In this document: positions 11,668 through 22,180 of the stretch, piece after piece
How the letters are laid out: every line of letters begins with the position of its first letter
Numbering within the stretch: position 1 is the stretch's first letter
Source: Streptomyces davaonensis JCM 4913
GTDB lineage: Bacteria > Actinomycetota > Actinomycetes > Streptomycetales > Streptomycetaceae
Length of the DNA: 64,000 bases
Direction: 5' to 3'
Assembly (NCBI RefSeq): GCF_000349325.1
Contig: NC_020504.1
Coordinates: forward strand, 9,280,326 to 9,344,325
The notes under the pieces: model-generated
Database searches by the model: none
Seen by the model: only the letters and a program-made list of their open reading frames with translations
What the model was told of the DNA's origin: nothing
Position numbers and translations under genes: made by a program

Positions 11668-11746
11668 GGTTGCTCTCGCCTCCGTCGTGCTGGTGGCCGG
11701 GCCCCGCAAGGCCCGGCCGTGGGATTCAAGCTGTGCCGGAAGGGGT

Positions 11747-12046
11747 CTACCTGCCGGCCCGGGAACGTCGCTTGGCCGTCGGTGGACTCCGTCGGACGGC
11801 GACGCCGGCAAGGGGGCGTTCGTCCTGCTCGCTCAGATAGGCGCCCACGCTGCTGCGCAGATAGCGCTCGGCGGCGTCCGCGGCCTCGCGCGCGCAGCGC
11901 TTCCCCATGAGCACGCACAAGGTGTAGCCCGAGTCCTCGAAGGTGGCCCGCACCGAGCGGTCGGCCGGGGACGCGAGCATGACGCGCTCCCAGGCCCGGT
12001 ACCGCCCCAGCTGGCGGGCTACTTCGGCTTTTGCCGGTAGCAACAT
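11747..12046 (-). CDS. DUF5133 domain protein
   Basis: This is a protein of about 99 aa. Its core, LGRYRAWERVMLASPADRS, continues through TFEDSGYTLCVLMGKR to a run of alanine-rich helix (AREAADAAERYL). I recognise this pattern as DUF5133, a small Streptomyces family of unknown function often found next to regulatory genes. The start MLLPAKAEV at 12046 fits the usual family N terminus and has GAGAGG upstream, though at a long spacing. A reading to 12151 has no ribosome site. The C-terminal 20 residues are basic. It lies directly upstream of glgE on the same strand and could regulate or be co-expressed with the glucan operon. Confidence 0.7.
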   Translation of the reverse strand: MLLPAKAEVARQLGRYRAWERVMLASPADRSVRATFEDSGYTLCVLMGKRCAREAADAAERYLRSSVGAYLSEQDERPLAGVAVRRSPPTAKRRSRAGR

Positions 12047-12350
12047 GACGCCGTTCACCTCTCGGGTTTCAGGGCGCAGGTCCACCGGTCGGTCGGGGGT
12101 GGCCGTGCGCGGACACACGCATGCCGCACGGGCGCGCGGGTCTTCACTCATGGTGCATGTGTGACGACTCAGCGTCTTGTTAGAGCTTCAACCATGTCGC
12201 CGGTTGCTCCCGGTGCTCGTGTTGCACGAATGGCGTAGCGCTCCCACTCTTGAGGTGACTCAGAAGCGATCGACGCTCACGCTTCGCGTTCGGGGCCCGT
12301 CCCGCGGGGACGGAGGAAGCGCCGAGCCTCGCCGGTGAGGAGCCAACGAG
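12047..12350. promoter_or_regulatory. Divergent control region between the glgE and glgX operons
   Basis: This gap of about 300 bp must hold the promoters of the leftward DUF5133-glgE operon and the rightward regulator-glgX pair. At 12233-12246 the minus strand reads TGGGAGCGCTACGC, which matches 11 of 14 positions of the TGGGAGCGCTCCCA box that I recall for CebR-type LacI regulators. At 12297-12313 CCGTCCC and GGGACGG form a 7-bp hairpin in the leader of the rightward gene. No clear -35/-10 pair could be assigned. Confidence 0.4.
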
Positions 12351-12853
12351 ATGAAGACCGCAGTGCCTTGCTACTACCACCTCGACGTGGAAGTGAGCCC
12401 GGAGCGCGTCGGACAGGTCAGGCGCATCCTGGCCGCTCACCTCCGGTACTGGGACCTGGAGAACCTCGTGCAGCCGGTCTGTGGCGGTGCCGAACTCCTG
12501 CTGACCGCGATCGACGAGCACGCGACGGACAAGAACACGTCGATCGAGATGTGGTGGAACGGCCAGCACCTCATCACGGCCATCGGGGACAACGACCGTG
12601 ATCTGCGCCCGGACCAGGAACTGCGCGGCTGTCTGGAGCAGATCGCCGCGATCAGCGACGGCTGGGGCTGCTGCGCCACGGACACCGGCAGCAAGGTCAT
12701 CTGGTTCTCGCAGCGGGCCCGCGCCGGCGAGCGCGTGCCGCTGGTGCCGACCGCCCCGGCGCCCAGCCTGCGCGAGGTGCGCCAGGTGCCCCGCGAGGTG
12801 CCGGCCGCCGCGCTGGCCGCCCCGGCTCCCGATCGGGTGCTGGAGGGGGCGCG

Positions 12854-12857
<4 letters not shown>
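12351..12857 (+). CDS. ATPase-fold regulatory protein linked to glgX
   Basis: This 168-aa protein reads KTAVPCYYHLDVEVSPERVGQ at the N terminus and has a degenerate GHKL pattern: ELLLTAIDEHATDKN at the N box, ITAIGDNDRDLRP at the G1 box and SDGWGCCATDTGSKVIWF near the G2 position. Streptomyces GlgX/GlgE loci often carry such an anti-sigma-like protein beside glgX. The N-box Asn is not obvious, so ATP binding is uncertain. The C-terminal 35 residues are a Pro/Ala/Val-rich tail. The start has GAGGAG 8 bp upstream. The stop overlaps the glgX GTG start (GTGA), so the two are translationally coupled. Confidence 0.65.
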
Positions 12858-14997
<2,140 letters not shown>

Positions 14998-15001
<4 letters not shown>

Positions 15002-15801
15002 CGCTCGCGACGCGAGGTCACCGTGAACTGCGCCCCGTCAGGGTCGCGGAGTACGGCCTCGTCGTCGGACTTCGACAGCACGCTGCCGCCGTTCTGCTCG
15101 GCGGTCCGGGCGCAGGCCGGCACGTCATGGACCGCGAAGTGCACCTGCCAGTGCGGGCGGATGGTGGGGTCGGGAGCGGCGCCCAGGGCGCCCGACACGA
15201 TCCGGGCCACCACATCGCCCCCGCTGCGCAGCACGACCTCGCCGCCCTCGTAGTGCACCTCGCAGCAGCCGGGGCGCTGCGAGGCCCAGTCCAGGACCTC
15301 GCCGTAGAAGATCGCGGCGTCGAAGGCGTCGCGGGTGTGCAGGCGGATGAAGGCCGGGCTGGAGCGGCGCCAGGTCTCCCAGTCGCTGACCAGCTCGCCC
15401 TCCCAGATGCCGAACGTCGCGCCGTCCCGGTCGGCGAGCAGGGCCGCCCGCCCCGGCGGGAAGGAGATCGGCCCGACCGCGGAGGTGCCGCCGCGCTCCT
15501 GCACCCGCGACACCGCCTCGTCCGCGCTGCGCACGGCGAAGTACGGGGTCCAGGCCACCGCCATCTGCCACATCGAGGCGACCGCGGCGATCCCGGCGAC
15601 GGGATGCCCGTCGGCCAGGGCGATCCGGAAGCGGTCGCCGAGCCTGCCGGTGCGCCAGCGCCAGCCGAGGACGGCGGTGTAGAAGTCCTGCGTGGTCTCC
15701 AGATCCCGGCTGGTCAGGCTCACCCAGCAGGGGGCGCCGAACACGGAGTGCGTGGAGACGACCTCACGCGTGCCGCGGGGGAGCTTCGTGTCGTGGTTCA
15801 T
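14998..15801 (-). CDS. VOC (glyoxalase/bleomycin resistance) family protein
   Basis: This 267-aa protein has two tandem betaalpha-betabetabeta VOC repeats. The first, about residue 22-130, opens with PCWVSLTSRDLETTQDFYTAVLGW. The second, about 145-262, has a degenerate opening around FDAAIFYGEVLDW and ends in the typical DPDGAQFTVTS. Members bind a metal and act as dioxygenases, isomerases or drug-binding proteins; the substrate is not evident here. It is convergent with glgX and the two stop codons overlap at a CTAG. It is probably monocistronic, since the next gene upstream is on the opposite strand. Confidence 0.85.
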
Positions 15802-15915
15802 GGCTGTCGCGTCCTGGTCTCGCCGGGCCGGCGGCCACCGGCGTCTCTTCCCAGTGTCCGGCCGTTACCCCTGGGGGCGCCTGCCGAGTACCCCGGCCGG
15901 CTTGCCGAAACAAAG

Positions 15916-16305
15916 ATGATTCCACTCCGGGCAGTGGCATACCGCCGCGCGAGTGACGAGTATGGATACGTGCCCCGCGTTCCGCATGAGCCAGCCGACG
16001 AGACCGGCCGGATGTCCGAGCTGCAAGAAGAGGTGGCGCAGCTCAAGGAGGCCGTCACCTCGCACGCCGTGGTGGACCAGGCGATCGGGATGGTCGTGGC
16101 GCTGGGCCGGGTCTCCCCCGCCCAGGGCTGGGCGGTGCTCAAGGACGTGTCCCAGCACACCAACATCAAACTCCGCCAGGTCGCGGACCTGATCCTGATC
16201 TGGGGCCGCGACGGGGAGATGCCCCCGCAGATCCGCGCCGAACTCGAGGACGCCCTCGACCGTCACGGCCCGACGCAGATCCCGGGGCGGACCGAGGAGC
16301 TCTAG
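15916..16305 (+). CDS. ANTAR domain protein
   Basis: The C-terminal part, about 97 aa from MSELQEEVAQLKEAV, is a short coiled segment plus an ANTAR-type helical bundle (VVDQAIGMVVALGRVSPAQGW). ANTAR domains bind paired hairpins in nascent RNA and act as antiterminators; in Streptomyces they often lie beside stress-response sigma factors. The start is unsure: ATG 15916 gives 129 aa, ATG 16012 gives 97 aa, and GTG 15969 is also possible. None has a strong ribosome site. The gene converges on the sigma-factor gene with a 25-bp gap. No sensor domain (GAF or PAS) is attached. Confidence 0.72.
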   Translation: MIPLRAVAYRRASDEYGYVPRVPHEPADETGRMSELQEEVAQLKEAVTSHAVVDQAIGMVVALGRVSPAQGWAVLKDVSQHTNIKLRQVADLILIWGRDGEMPPQIRAELEDALDRHGPTQIPGRTEEL

Positions 16306-16330
16306 CTCCCGCACGGGGCCCGGGCGAGTC

Positions 16331-17122
16331 TCATGGGGCCTGGACGAGCAGCTCCTCCCGCAGGTGCGCGAAGCAGCCGCTGAGCAGTCGGGACACATGC
16401 ATCTGCGAGATGCCGAGCTGCTCGGCGATGCGGCTCTGGGTCATGCCGCGGAAGAACCGCAGGTAGAGGATGGTGCGCTCGCGTTCGGGCAGCCGTTCCA
16501 GACACGGTCGGACGGCCACCCGGTCGACCACGACGTCAAAGCCCGGGTCCGGTTCGCCGAGCGAGTCGCCGAGGGCGTACCCGTCGGTGCCGGGCATCTC
16601 CGCCTCCAGCGACAGCGCGGAGAAGCAGTCCAGTGCCTCCATCCCGGAGCGGACCTCGGCCTCGGTCAGCTCGGTCAGCTCGGCGATCTCCCGGACGGTC
16701 GGGGGACGGCCCGGGGTCGTCTGCGACAGTTCCTTCGTCGCCTGGCGCACCCGGTTGCGCAGATCCTGGATCCGGCGTGGCACATGCAGCGTCCACATGT
16801 GGTCGCGGAAGTGCCGCTTGATCTCGCCGGTGACGGTGGGCACCGCGTACGCCTCGAAGGCGCAGCCGCGGTCCGGGTCGTAGTGGTCGACAGCCTTGAC
16901 GAGGCCGAGCGCGGCCACTTGGTAGAGGTCTTCAAGGGCCTCGCCGCGGCCCTTGAAACGGACCGCGATGCGTTCCGCCATGGGCAGCCAGGCCCGGACC
17001 AGACGATCACGCAGTTCCTTGCGCTCCGGGCCTTCGGGCAGCCGCGCCAGCAGCTGGAAGTCGGCCGCGGTGTCGGGGGCGTCGTTGTGCGGGTGCTGCT
17101 TCGTTCTGCCGGCGGTGGGCAT
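16331..17122 (-). CDS. RNA polymerase sigma factor, SigB/SigF/SigG subfamily
   Basis: This 263-aa protein has region 2 (LEDLYQVAALGLVKAVDHYD, then FEAYAVPTVTGEIKRHFRD), region 3 (ELSQTTPGRPPTVREIAEL) and region 4 (LPERERTILYLRFFRGMTQS, then IAEQLGISQMHVSRLLSGCF). These are the signatures of group 3 stress and sporulation sigma factors controlled by anti-sigma kinases. ATG 17122 is chosen because GGGAGG lies upstream; a GTG at 17131 would overlap that site. By remembered gene order it may be the SigG homologue, but no search supports that. A candidate GTTT-N15-GGGAAG promoter lies about 75-100 bp upstream. Confidence 0.93.
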   Translation of the reverse strand: MPTAGRTKQHPHNDAPDTAADFQLLARLPEGPERKELRDRLVRAWLPMAERIAVRFKGRGEALEDLYQVAALGLVKAVDHYDPDRGCAFEAYAVPTVTGEIKRHFRDHMWTLHVPRRIQDLRNRVRQATKELSQTTPGRPPTVREIAELTELTEAEVRSGMEALDCFSALSLEAEMPGTDGYALGDSLGEPDPGFDVVVDRVAVRPCLERLPERERTILYLRFFRGMTQSRIAEQLGISQMHVSRLLSGCFAHLREELLVQAP

Positions 17123-17484
17123 GAAGCGCACCTCCCTCAGCGGGTGAAGGTGGGCTCACACAGACGTGCCTCCGGTCCGAAGCACTCTTAGAGCCTTCCC
17201 GGCAGCGACCACTCAAAACTTTTGCCCCGATATGAGGGAAAATGGTGCACATTCTGACATCGGTCGACCTCGGTGCGTGAGAGCACCCGGCAGGCCCGGC
17301 GCCCGACGTGATGTGCGGCACGCTCGCGTGCCCCTCGGCCGGGCCGGTCGGCGGATAGTCCCTGGGCAGCGCTTGATCAGCGATCAAAGGGGGTGAATCC
17401 GCTGGCCACAGCGCATTCTGCTCATTTGACAGTGCGCTGAGCACACAGATAGGAAGCAGCTCTCTGAGGTCGAAGAGGTGCAGT
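17123..17484. promoter_or_regulatory. Intergenic region between sigma gene and unknown gene
   Basis: These 362 bp hold no convincing gene. On the minus strand, GTTT (17219-17216), a 15-bp spacer and GGGAAG (17200-17195) resemble the GTTT-N14-16-GGGTAT promoters of the SigB family, matching 4 of 6 positions in the -10. On the plus strand, TTGACA (17426-17431), an 18-bp spacer and TAGGAA (17450-17455) form a SigA-like promoter for the gene at 17485. The centre, 17280-17400, is GC-rich with nothing recognised. Confidence 0.45.
17426..17455 (+). promoter_or_regulatory. SigA-like promoter of the 17485 gene
   Basis: A perfect -35 TTGACA at 17426-17431 is followed, after 18 bp, by TAGGAA at 17450-17455. 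The expected transcript start is near 17462. This leaves a leader of about 22 nt that contains the GAGG ribosome site before the GTG start at 17485. Confidence 0.5.
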
Positions 17485-18000
17485 GTGTGCGAGCCGAACG
17501 TGGTCGGGGACTGGCAGGAGTACGACGAGCATGCCGGTCTGCGCGTCCGCGTCCACCGTCTGGAGAACGCCGAGCCCCCGCGCGGACGTGATGACGCCGC
17601 CGAGGGTCTGACGTATTTCTGCCTGCGGGTGACGGTCGAGAACCGCGGCGAGCGGCACTACGGCATCCATCTGGAGGACGGGCAGATCGACGTGCGGGTC
17701 GGTCCGGACGGGGAGAGCGCCTTCATCGACTGGCGCAACACCCAGTTCATCGAGGGCTTCGACGTCTACCCGCTGCGCCGGGCCACGGCCGTGCTGTACG
17801 GGGCCGGACCGGAGGCGAGCCTGAGCCAGATCGACGTGCAGATCCAGCTGCGGGTCGAGGAGGAGTGGGCCGAGCGCCGGCTGTGGGCCGGCGGCATCGG
17901 GCTGCACGAGGGGCCCGTGCATTCCGGCGCGGGCCGGGAGTGCCTCGCCCACCAGGTCAGCAACTTCCTGCGCGACCAGGCGGAAGAGGGCACCGCCTGA
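17485..18000 (+). CDS. Conserved hypothetical cytoplasmic protein
   Basis: This 171-aa protein has no signal peptide or membrane segment. Its core looks like an immunoglobulin-like beta-sandwich: LTYFCLRVTVENRGERHYGI is followed by a strand-rich stretch and by VDVQIQLRV-like alternation near residue 115. That recalls DUF4352-type accessory domains, but I do not recognise the family. The GTG start is supported by GAGG at normal spacing. A good TTGACA/TAGGAA promoter precedes it. It converges on the hemC paralogue with a 12-bp gap. No function is proposed. Confidence 0.7.
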   Translation: MCEPNVVGDWQEYDEHAGLRVRVHRLENAEPPRGRDDAAEGLTYFCLRVTVENRGERHYGIHLEDGQIDVRVGPDGESAFIDWRNTQFIEGFDVYPLRRATAVLYGAGPEASLSQIDVQIQLRVEEEWAERRLWAGGIGLHEGPVHSGAGRECLAHQVSNFLRDQAEEGTA

Positions 18001-18012
18001 CCCGCCGCGGGT

Positions 18013-18948
18013 TCAGTGCGGGATGCCGTCGATGATCTCGCGGGCGCCCTGACGCAGCAGCGCCACGGCGACCGAGGTGCCGAGGGTGGCCGGATCCAGT
18101 CGCCCCGCCCACTCGTGGGCGTTGAGCCGCGTCTTGCCGTCCGGAGTGAACACACACGCCCGCAGGGACAGCTCCTCGCCGTGGTCCACGCGCGCGTACC
18201 CGGCGATCGGGCTGTTGCAGTGGCCCTGGAGGACATGCAGGAACATCCGCTCGGCGGTGGCCTCCCGGTGGGTGTCCGGATCGCCGAGGCCGCTGACGGC
18301 GTCGATCAGCTCCGTGTCACCCTCCCGGCATTGCAGGGCGAGGATGCCCGCGCCGATCGGCGGCATCATCGTCTCGGGGGACAGGATCTCGGTGATCACA
18401 TCGCTCCGGTCGATGCGCTCCAGACCGGACACCGCGAGCAGCAGCGCGTCCGCCTCGCCCGCCGCCAGCTTCGCCAGCCGCCGGTTGGCATTGCCGCGGA
18501 AGGGCACGCACTCCAGCTGCGGATGGGTCGCGGCGAGCTGCGCGACCCGGCGCACCGAGGAGGTGCCGATGCGGGTGCCGTCCGGCAGCTCGTCCAGGGT
18601 GAGGCCGCCGGGGTGGATCAGGGCGTCGCGGATGTCGTCGCGCTTGAGGAACGCGGCGAAGACGGTGCCCGCGGGCAGCGGCCGGTCGGCGGGCACGTCC
18701 TTGACGCAGTGCACCGCGAGATCGGCCTCACCGGCCAGCAGGGCGGCGTCCACCTCCTTGGTGAACGCCCCCTTGCCCTCGACCTTCGCCAGGTCCCCCA
18801 GCCACTTGTCGCCGGTCGTCTTCACCGGCACGACCTCGGTGCGCACCCCCGGGTGCAGGGCCGTCAACTCGGCGCGGACACGCTCCACTTGAGCGAGCGC
18901 CATGGGCGAGTCGCGGGAGACGATACGGATCAGTTCGGGGACGGACAT
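18013..18948 (-). CDS. hemC: Hydroxymethylbilane synthase (porphobilinogen deaminase) paralogue
   Basis: This 311-aa protein has the HemC fold: [18 protein letters not shown] at the N terminus, [11 protein letters not shown] with the catalytic Asp, [12 protein letters not shown] with the cofactor-binding arginines, and [12 protein letters not shown]. The dipyrromethane-attaching Cys is kept in [13 protein letters not shown], where most HemC proteins read GGCQVPIGAYA. The GQGALAIE motif reads GAGILALQ. It would join four porphobilinogens into hydroxymethylbilane for haem and corrinoids. No other hem genes are nearby, so this is probably a divergent second copy, with the housekeeping gene elsewhere. 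Confidence 0.85.
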   Translation of the reverse strand: MSVPELIRIVSRDSPMALAQVERVRAELTALHPGVRTEVVPVKTTGDKWLGDLAKVEGKGAFTKEVDAALLAGEADLAVHCVKDVPADRPLPAGTVFAAFLKRDDIRDALIHPGGLTLDELPDGTRIGTSSVRRVAQLAATHPQLECVPFRGNANRRLAKLAAGEADALLLAVSGLERIDRSDVITEILSPETMMPPIGAGILALQCREGDTELIDAVSGLGDPDTHREATAERMFLHVLQGHCNSPIAGYARVDHGEELSLRACVFTPDGKTRLNAHEWAGRLDPATLGTSVAVALLRQGAREIIDGIPH

Positions 18949-19008
18949 GCCGACACGATAGACCTTCGGATCACAGGTTCCCTGCGGTACCGCTCGATTC
19001 CCGTCGGA

Positions 19009-19872
19009 TCAGGACAGTTGCCACCCGAAGGGGAAGTGGGACTCCTGCCAGCCCTCGCCCAGGGCCGACAGCCCGGCGATGTCGTCCGGCGCGCGCACCA
19101 GGCTGCGATGGATGAGCAGTTCACGCCGCTCCGCGGAGGTCAGCAGCTCGTCGACGTCGCTCACTGTGTCCATGCCGCCCTTCTCGCACACATTGAGGTG
19201 CGCGCCCTCCGGGGTGCGCACATCGACCCGGAAGTCCGTGCGCCACTGCGAGTTGTGCCCCCAGCCCTGTGACAGGTCGACGGTGGGCCGATGGCGGCGC
19301 ACATACGTCCAGTACAGCGGCGCGCGATCGGCGACCCCGCGCTCGGCGTGCCGGACGCCCGCGCGGACCCGGACTCCCGCCCGGCCGAACAGGACGTGCC
19401 CGTGCCACAGTCCGGGCCACACGACCTCGGTGACGCTGATCGGCTCGTCGGGGTCCGCGGCCTGCTCGACCTCGACGATCTCGTGCAGGAACGGATCGAA
19501 GGCGGCGGCCTGTTCGAACGGTGCCATGCCGAGCCGGGTGAACAGCTCCCGGTACTGGGCCCTCGTCACCGCCGGCCACCCGTCGAGCGGGTCGGAACCC
19601 TGGTCGAGGCGCGGCTGGAACGCCAGCAGCAGCACGTCGCTGACCCGGCTGAGCGCGTACAGCTCCCACAGCAGGTCCGCGGCCCGCTCGTCGAGTTCCT
19701 CGCCGGGCGAGCGGGGCAGTCTCGCGACGTCCTCGGCGAGGACCCCGACGTACTCCCTCTCGGCCCGCCGAAGCCACGGCTCCACGACGGCCGGGAACGC
19801 GTCGGGGCCCGGGTGGTCGCTCAGGTCTCTGAACAGTTCCCGCGCGGCGACCCATGTGTCTTGCGTATCCAT
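19009..19872 (-). CDS. Conserved hypothetical protein
   Basis: This protein of about 287 aa starts MDTQDTWVAARELFRDLSDH. It is rich in Trp, Arg and acidic residues and has no signal peptide, membrane helix or nucleotide-binding motif. The C-terminal half (WGHNSQWRTDFRVDVRTPEG) looks beta-rich. I do not recognise the family. The start overlaps the end of the upstream MFS gene by 52 bp, with no clear ribosome site, so translation may be coupled. A longer reading to 20181 lies within the MFS gene and is rejected. Confidence 0.65.
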   Translation of the reverse strand: MDTQDTWVAARELFRDLSDHPGPDAFPAVVEPWLRRAEREYVGVLAEDVARLPRSPGEELDERAADLLWELYALSRVSDVLLLAFQPRLDQGSDPLDGWPAVTRAQYRELFTRLGMAPFEQAAAFDPFLHEIVEVEQAADPDEPISVTEVVWPGLWHGHVLFGRAGVRVRAGVRHAERGVADRAPLYWTYVRRHRPTVDLSQGWGHNSQWRTDFRVDVRTPEGAHLNVCEKGGMDTVSDVDELLTSAERRELLIHRSLVRAPDDIAGLSALGEGWQESHFPFGWQLS

Positions 19873-21104
19873 GTGCGGACCGTAGCGGCGGCCGGTTCGT
19901 CGGATCCACACGATTTCCGCAGCCTCGGGCGGCCGTACGAGAGCACCGCGAGCGCCCCGGCCGTGAGCAGGCCGCCCACGAGGAAGGCGCCGCGGACCCC
20001 GAATCCCGTGAGCGCGGCGCCGCCGAGGAGGGCGCCCAGGGCCACGCCCACGTTGAAGGCGACCGAGTTGGCCGCGAGGGCCGATTCGGTGCGGCCCGGG
20101 GCCACTTGGAGCACCTGGCTCTGCGAGGCCATGAACGCCGGGCCCACCGACGCCCCCAGCAGCATCAACAGGGCCACACACGCCACCTTGTTCTGCCCCG
20201 TCGCGTACAGGCCGAGCAGGGCGAACAGCTGGGTGGTCACCGGTACGGCGAGCGTGGCCCGCGGGAACCGGTCGAGGAGCGGTCCGGTGACGGTGACCCC
20301 GGCCAGGCCCGCGGCCCCGAAGGCCAGCAGCACGGCGCTGACCGCGTCCTCGTCGAAGCCGCTGACCTCGTCGAGGAAGGTGGCGACGTAGGTGAAGGCG
20401 GTGAACACGCCCGTCACCGATAGGGCGGTGGTGGCGACGACGACGAGGAAGCGGCGCCGGTCGGGGGTGACACCGTAGGCGGAGTGGCTCTCCTGCGGGC
20501 GGGAGGTCGGCAGCAGCACGACGATCGCGATCAGCGACACCACCGCGAGCGCGCCGAGCACCGCGAACGGGGTGCGCCAGCCCGCGTGTCCGCCCAGCCA
20601 GGTCCCGGCCGGCACACCGAGCACCGTGGCCAGGGAGCCCCCGACCGACAGCAGCCCGATGATCCGGCCGCGCCGCTCGGGCGGGTACAGGCCGACCGCG
20701 ACCGGTCCCATCACCGACCAGAACAGCGCCTGGGCGAGCGCGGTCGTGGCGCGGGCCGCGAGGAGTGGGCCGTAGGAGACGAACTCCAGGGCCGAGGCCC
20801 AGCTCGCGGCGGTGAGGAGGCCGAGCAGGACGGTGAGGAGGTGGCGGCGGGGGATCGCCCGGGTGGCGTGGGCCAGCGGCAGCGAGACCACGACGACGGT
20901 CAGCGCGTACCCGGTGACCAGCAGGCCCACGGACGGGAGCGACACCCCGAGGTCGTCGGCCATGAGGGGGAGCACGCCGACCGGGAGGTTCTCGGTGGTG
21001 TTGAAGGTGAACGCGCCCAGCATCAGCGCCGCGACGACGCCACCCCTGCGCCAGGCGACGCCTCGGGCGGTGTACTCAGGGGAAGTTGATCGGTAGTCGG
21101 TCAT
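19821..21104 (-). CDS. MFS transporter, DHA1/AraJ-like efflux family
   Basis: This 427-aa protein has about 12 hydrophobic segments. It begins with the family-like stretch LMLGAFTFNTTENLPVGVLPLMADDLG and has the loop 2-3 signature region LPLAHATRAIPRRHLL. The central loop around residue 205-220 is hydrophilic. The family exports sugars, arabinose-like compounds or drugs by proton antiport at the inner membrane. It is divergent from an ArsR-like regulator gene only 74 bp away, the usual layout of a self-regulated efflux pump. The last 20 residues are charged and lie in the overlap with the next gene. The substrate is unknown. Confidence 0.85.
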   Translation of the reverse strand: MTDYRSTSPEYTARGVAWRRGGVVAALMLGAFTFNTTENLPVGVLPLMADDLGVSLPSVGLLVTGYALTVVVVSLPLAHATRAIPRRHLLTVLLGLLTAASWASALEFVSYGPLLAARATTALAQALFWSVMGPVAVGLYPPERRGRIIGLLSVGGSLATVLGVPAGTWLGGHAGWRTPFAVLGALAVVSLIAIVVLLPTSRPQESHSAYGVTPDRRRFLVVVATTALSVTGVFTAFTYVATFLDEVSGFDEDAVSAVLLAFGAAGLAGVTVTGPLLDRFPRATLAVPVTTQLFALLGLYATGQNKVACVALLMLLGASVGPAFMASQSQVLQVAPGRTESALAANSVAFNVGVALGALLGGAALTGFGVRGAFLVGGLLTAGALAVLSYGRPRLRKSCGSDEPAAATVRTWIRKTHGSPRGNCSET

Positions 21105-21178
21105 CGGGGCCAGCGTGCGCGGCGGGCGAACGCCGCTCTACTCTTTCGTCCCAGACCGAATCAAGGAGGGAGGCCGCC

Positions 21179-22180
21179 TTGCCCCTCACCCTGGACCTGG
21201 GCACCGACGACCTGACCCGCTGCCGGTTCGCGATCTCACCGCTGTGCCAGACCCACGAGGCGCTACGGCTGCTGCGCCGCCCCGCCCGGCACGGCTACCA
21301 CCGCGGCTGGCTGCGCCGCGTCGGCCGCACCGTCGCCGGTCTCGACCTGTCGCCGCTGTGGCTGTTCATGCAGCCGCCCGGCCGCTACACCCCCGACTTC
21401 CTCGGCCCGCCCCCGCCCGAGCCGTACCCGGCCATCGAGGACGAACTGGCGCGGATGCGGGCCACCGACCCGTCCCTCGCCCATGCCGAGATGGTCCGCT
21501 CGCTCGCCGGTACGCCCGGACTGGCCGCGTCCGCCGAGGGGCGCGCGGCGCTCGACGACCCCGCCGCCACCGTCCGGCGCCTGGCCGACCTCACCGAACG
21601 CGCCTGGCACGCCCTGCTCGCGCCGGACTGGGCCCGCCACCGCGCCGTGCTGGAAGCCGATATCGCCCACCGCTCCCGGCAGGCGGCGGACGGCGGACTC
21701 GACGCGCTGCTCACCGGACTGCACCCGGGCATCGGCTGGGCCGGGCACACGCTCACGCTGCGGATGTCGGGCGACCACGCGGACGCCCAACGCGCCGACG
21801 GCCGGGGCGTGTTGCTGATGCCGAGCGTGTTCGTCTGGCCGGACGTGGTCAGCGGCTTCGCCCGCCCCTGGCAGCCCACCGTCATCTACCCGGCGCGCGG
21901 CATGGGCCGCCTGCACGACACCGCCCCGCCCGACCCGCCGCAGGCCCTGGCCCGGCTCCTCGGACATCAGCGCGCCGCGGTCCTCACCGGTCTGGCCGTC
22001 CCCGCCTCGACCACCGAACTCGCCGCCCGCCACGGCCTCGCCCCCTCCACCGTCTCCGCCCATCTGGCGGTGCTGCGGGAGGCCGGCCTGCTGACCTCGC
22101 GGCGTGAAGGGCACTACGTCCTGTACGGGCGGACCGAGTTGGGCGACTCGCTGACGGTCACGCGACCAGCGGCTCGCTGA
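21179..22180 (+). CDS. ArsR/DUF5937-type winged-helix regulator
   Basis: This 333-aa protein has a long N-terminal domain, beginning LTRCRFAISPLCQTHEALRLL, and a C-terminal winged HTH (TELAARHGLAPSTVSAHLAV, then LREAGLLTSRREGHYVLY). This is the DUF5937-HTH arrangement common in actinobacteria. The start is a TTG at 21179, chosen because AAGGAGGGAGG sits just before it. It diverges from the MFS gene and probably represses it. A GC-rich inverted repeat, GCGGCG and CGCCGC at 21119-21136, lies in the gap and could be the operator, but its specificity is low. Confidence 0.82.
   Translation: MPLTLDLGTDDLTRCRFAISPLCQTHEALRLLRRPARHGYHRGWLRRVGRTVAGLDLSPLWLFMQPPGRYTPDFLGPPPPEPYPAIEDELARMRATDPSLAHAEMVRSLAGTPGLAASAEGRAALDDPAATVRRLADLTERAWHALLAPDWARHRAVLEADIAHRSRQAADGGLDALLTGLHPGIGWAGHTLTLRMSGDHADAQRADGRGVLLMPSVFVWPDVVSGFARPWQPTVIYPARGMGRLHDTAPPDPPQALARLLGHQRAAVLTGLAVPASTTELAARHGLAPSTVSAHLAVLREAGLLTSRREGHYVLYGRTELGDSLTVTRPAAR

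Noticed and set aside
9736..11910. Plus-strand open frame opposite glgE
   Set aside because: Shadow frame; glgE has catalytic motifs and correct starts on the minus strand.
12297..12313. 7-bp hairpin in the glgX-operon leader as a riboswitch
   Set aside because: Too small, and it matches no riboswitch class known to me.
18000..18012. Small hairpin between the unknown gene and hemC as a bidirectional terminator
   Set aside because: Only 5 bp of stem with a 3-nt loop and no T run.
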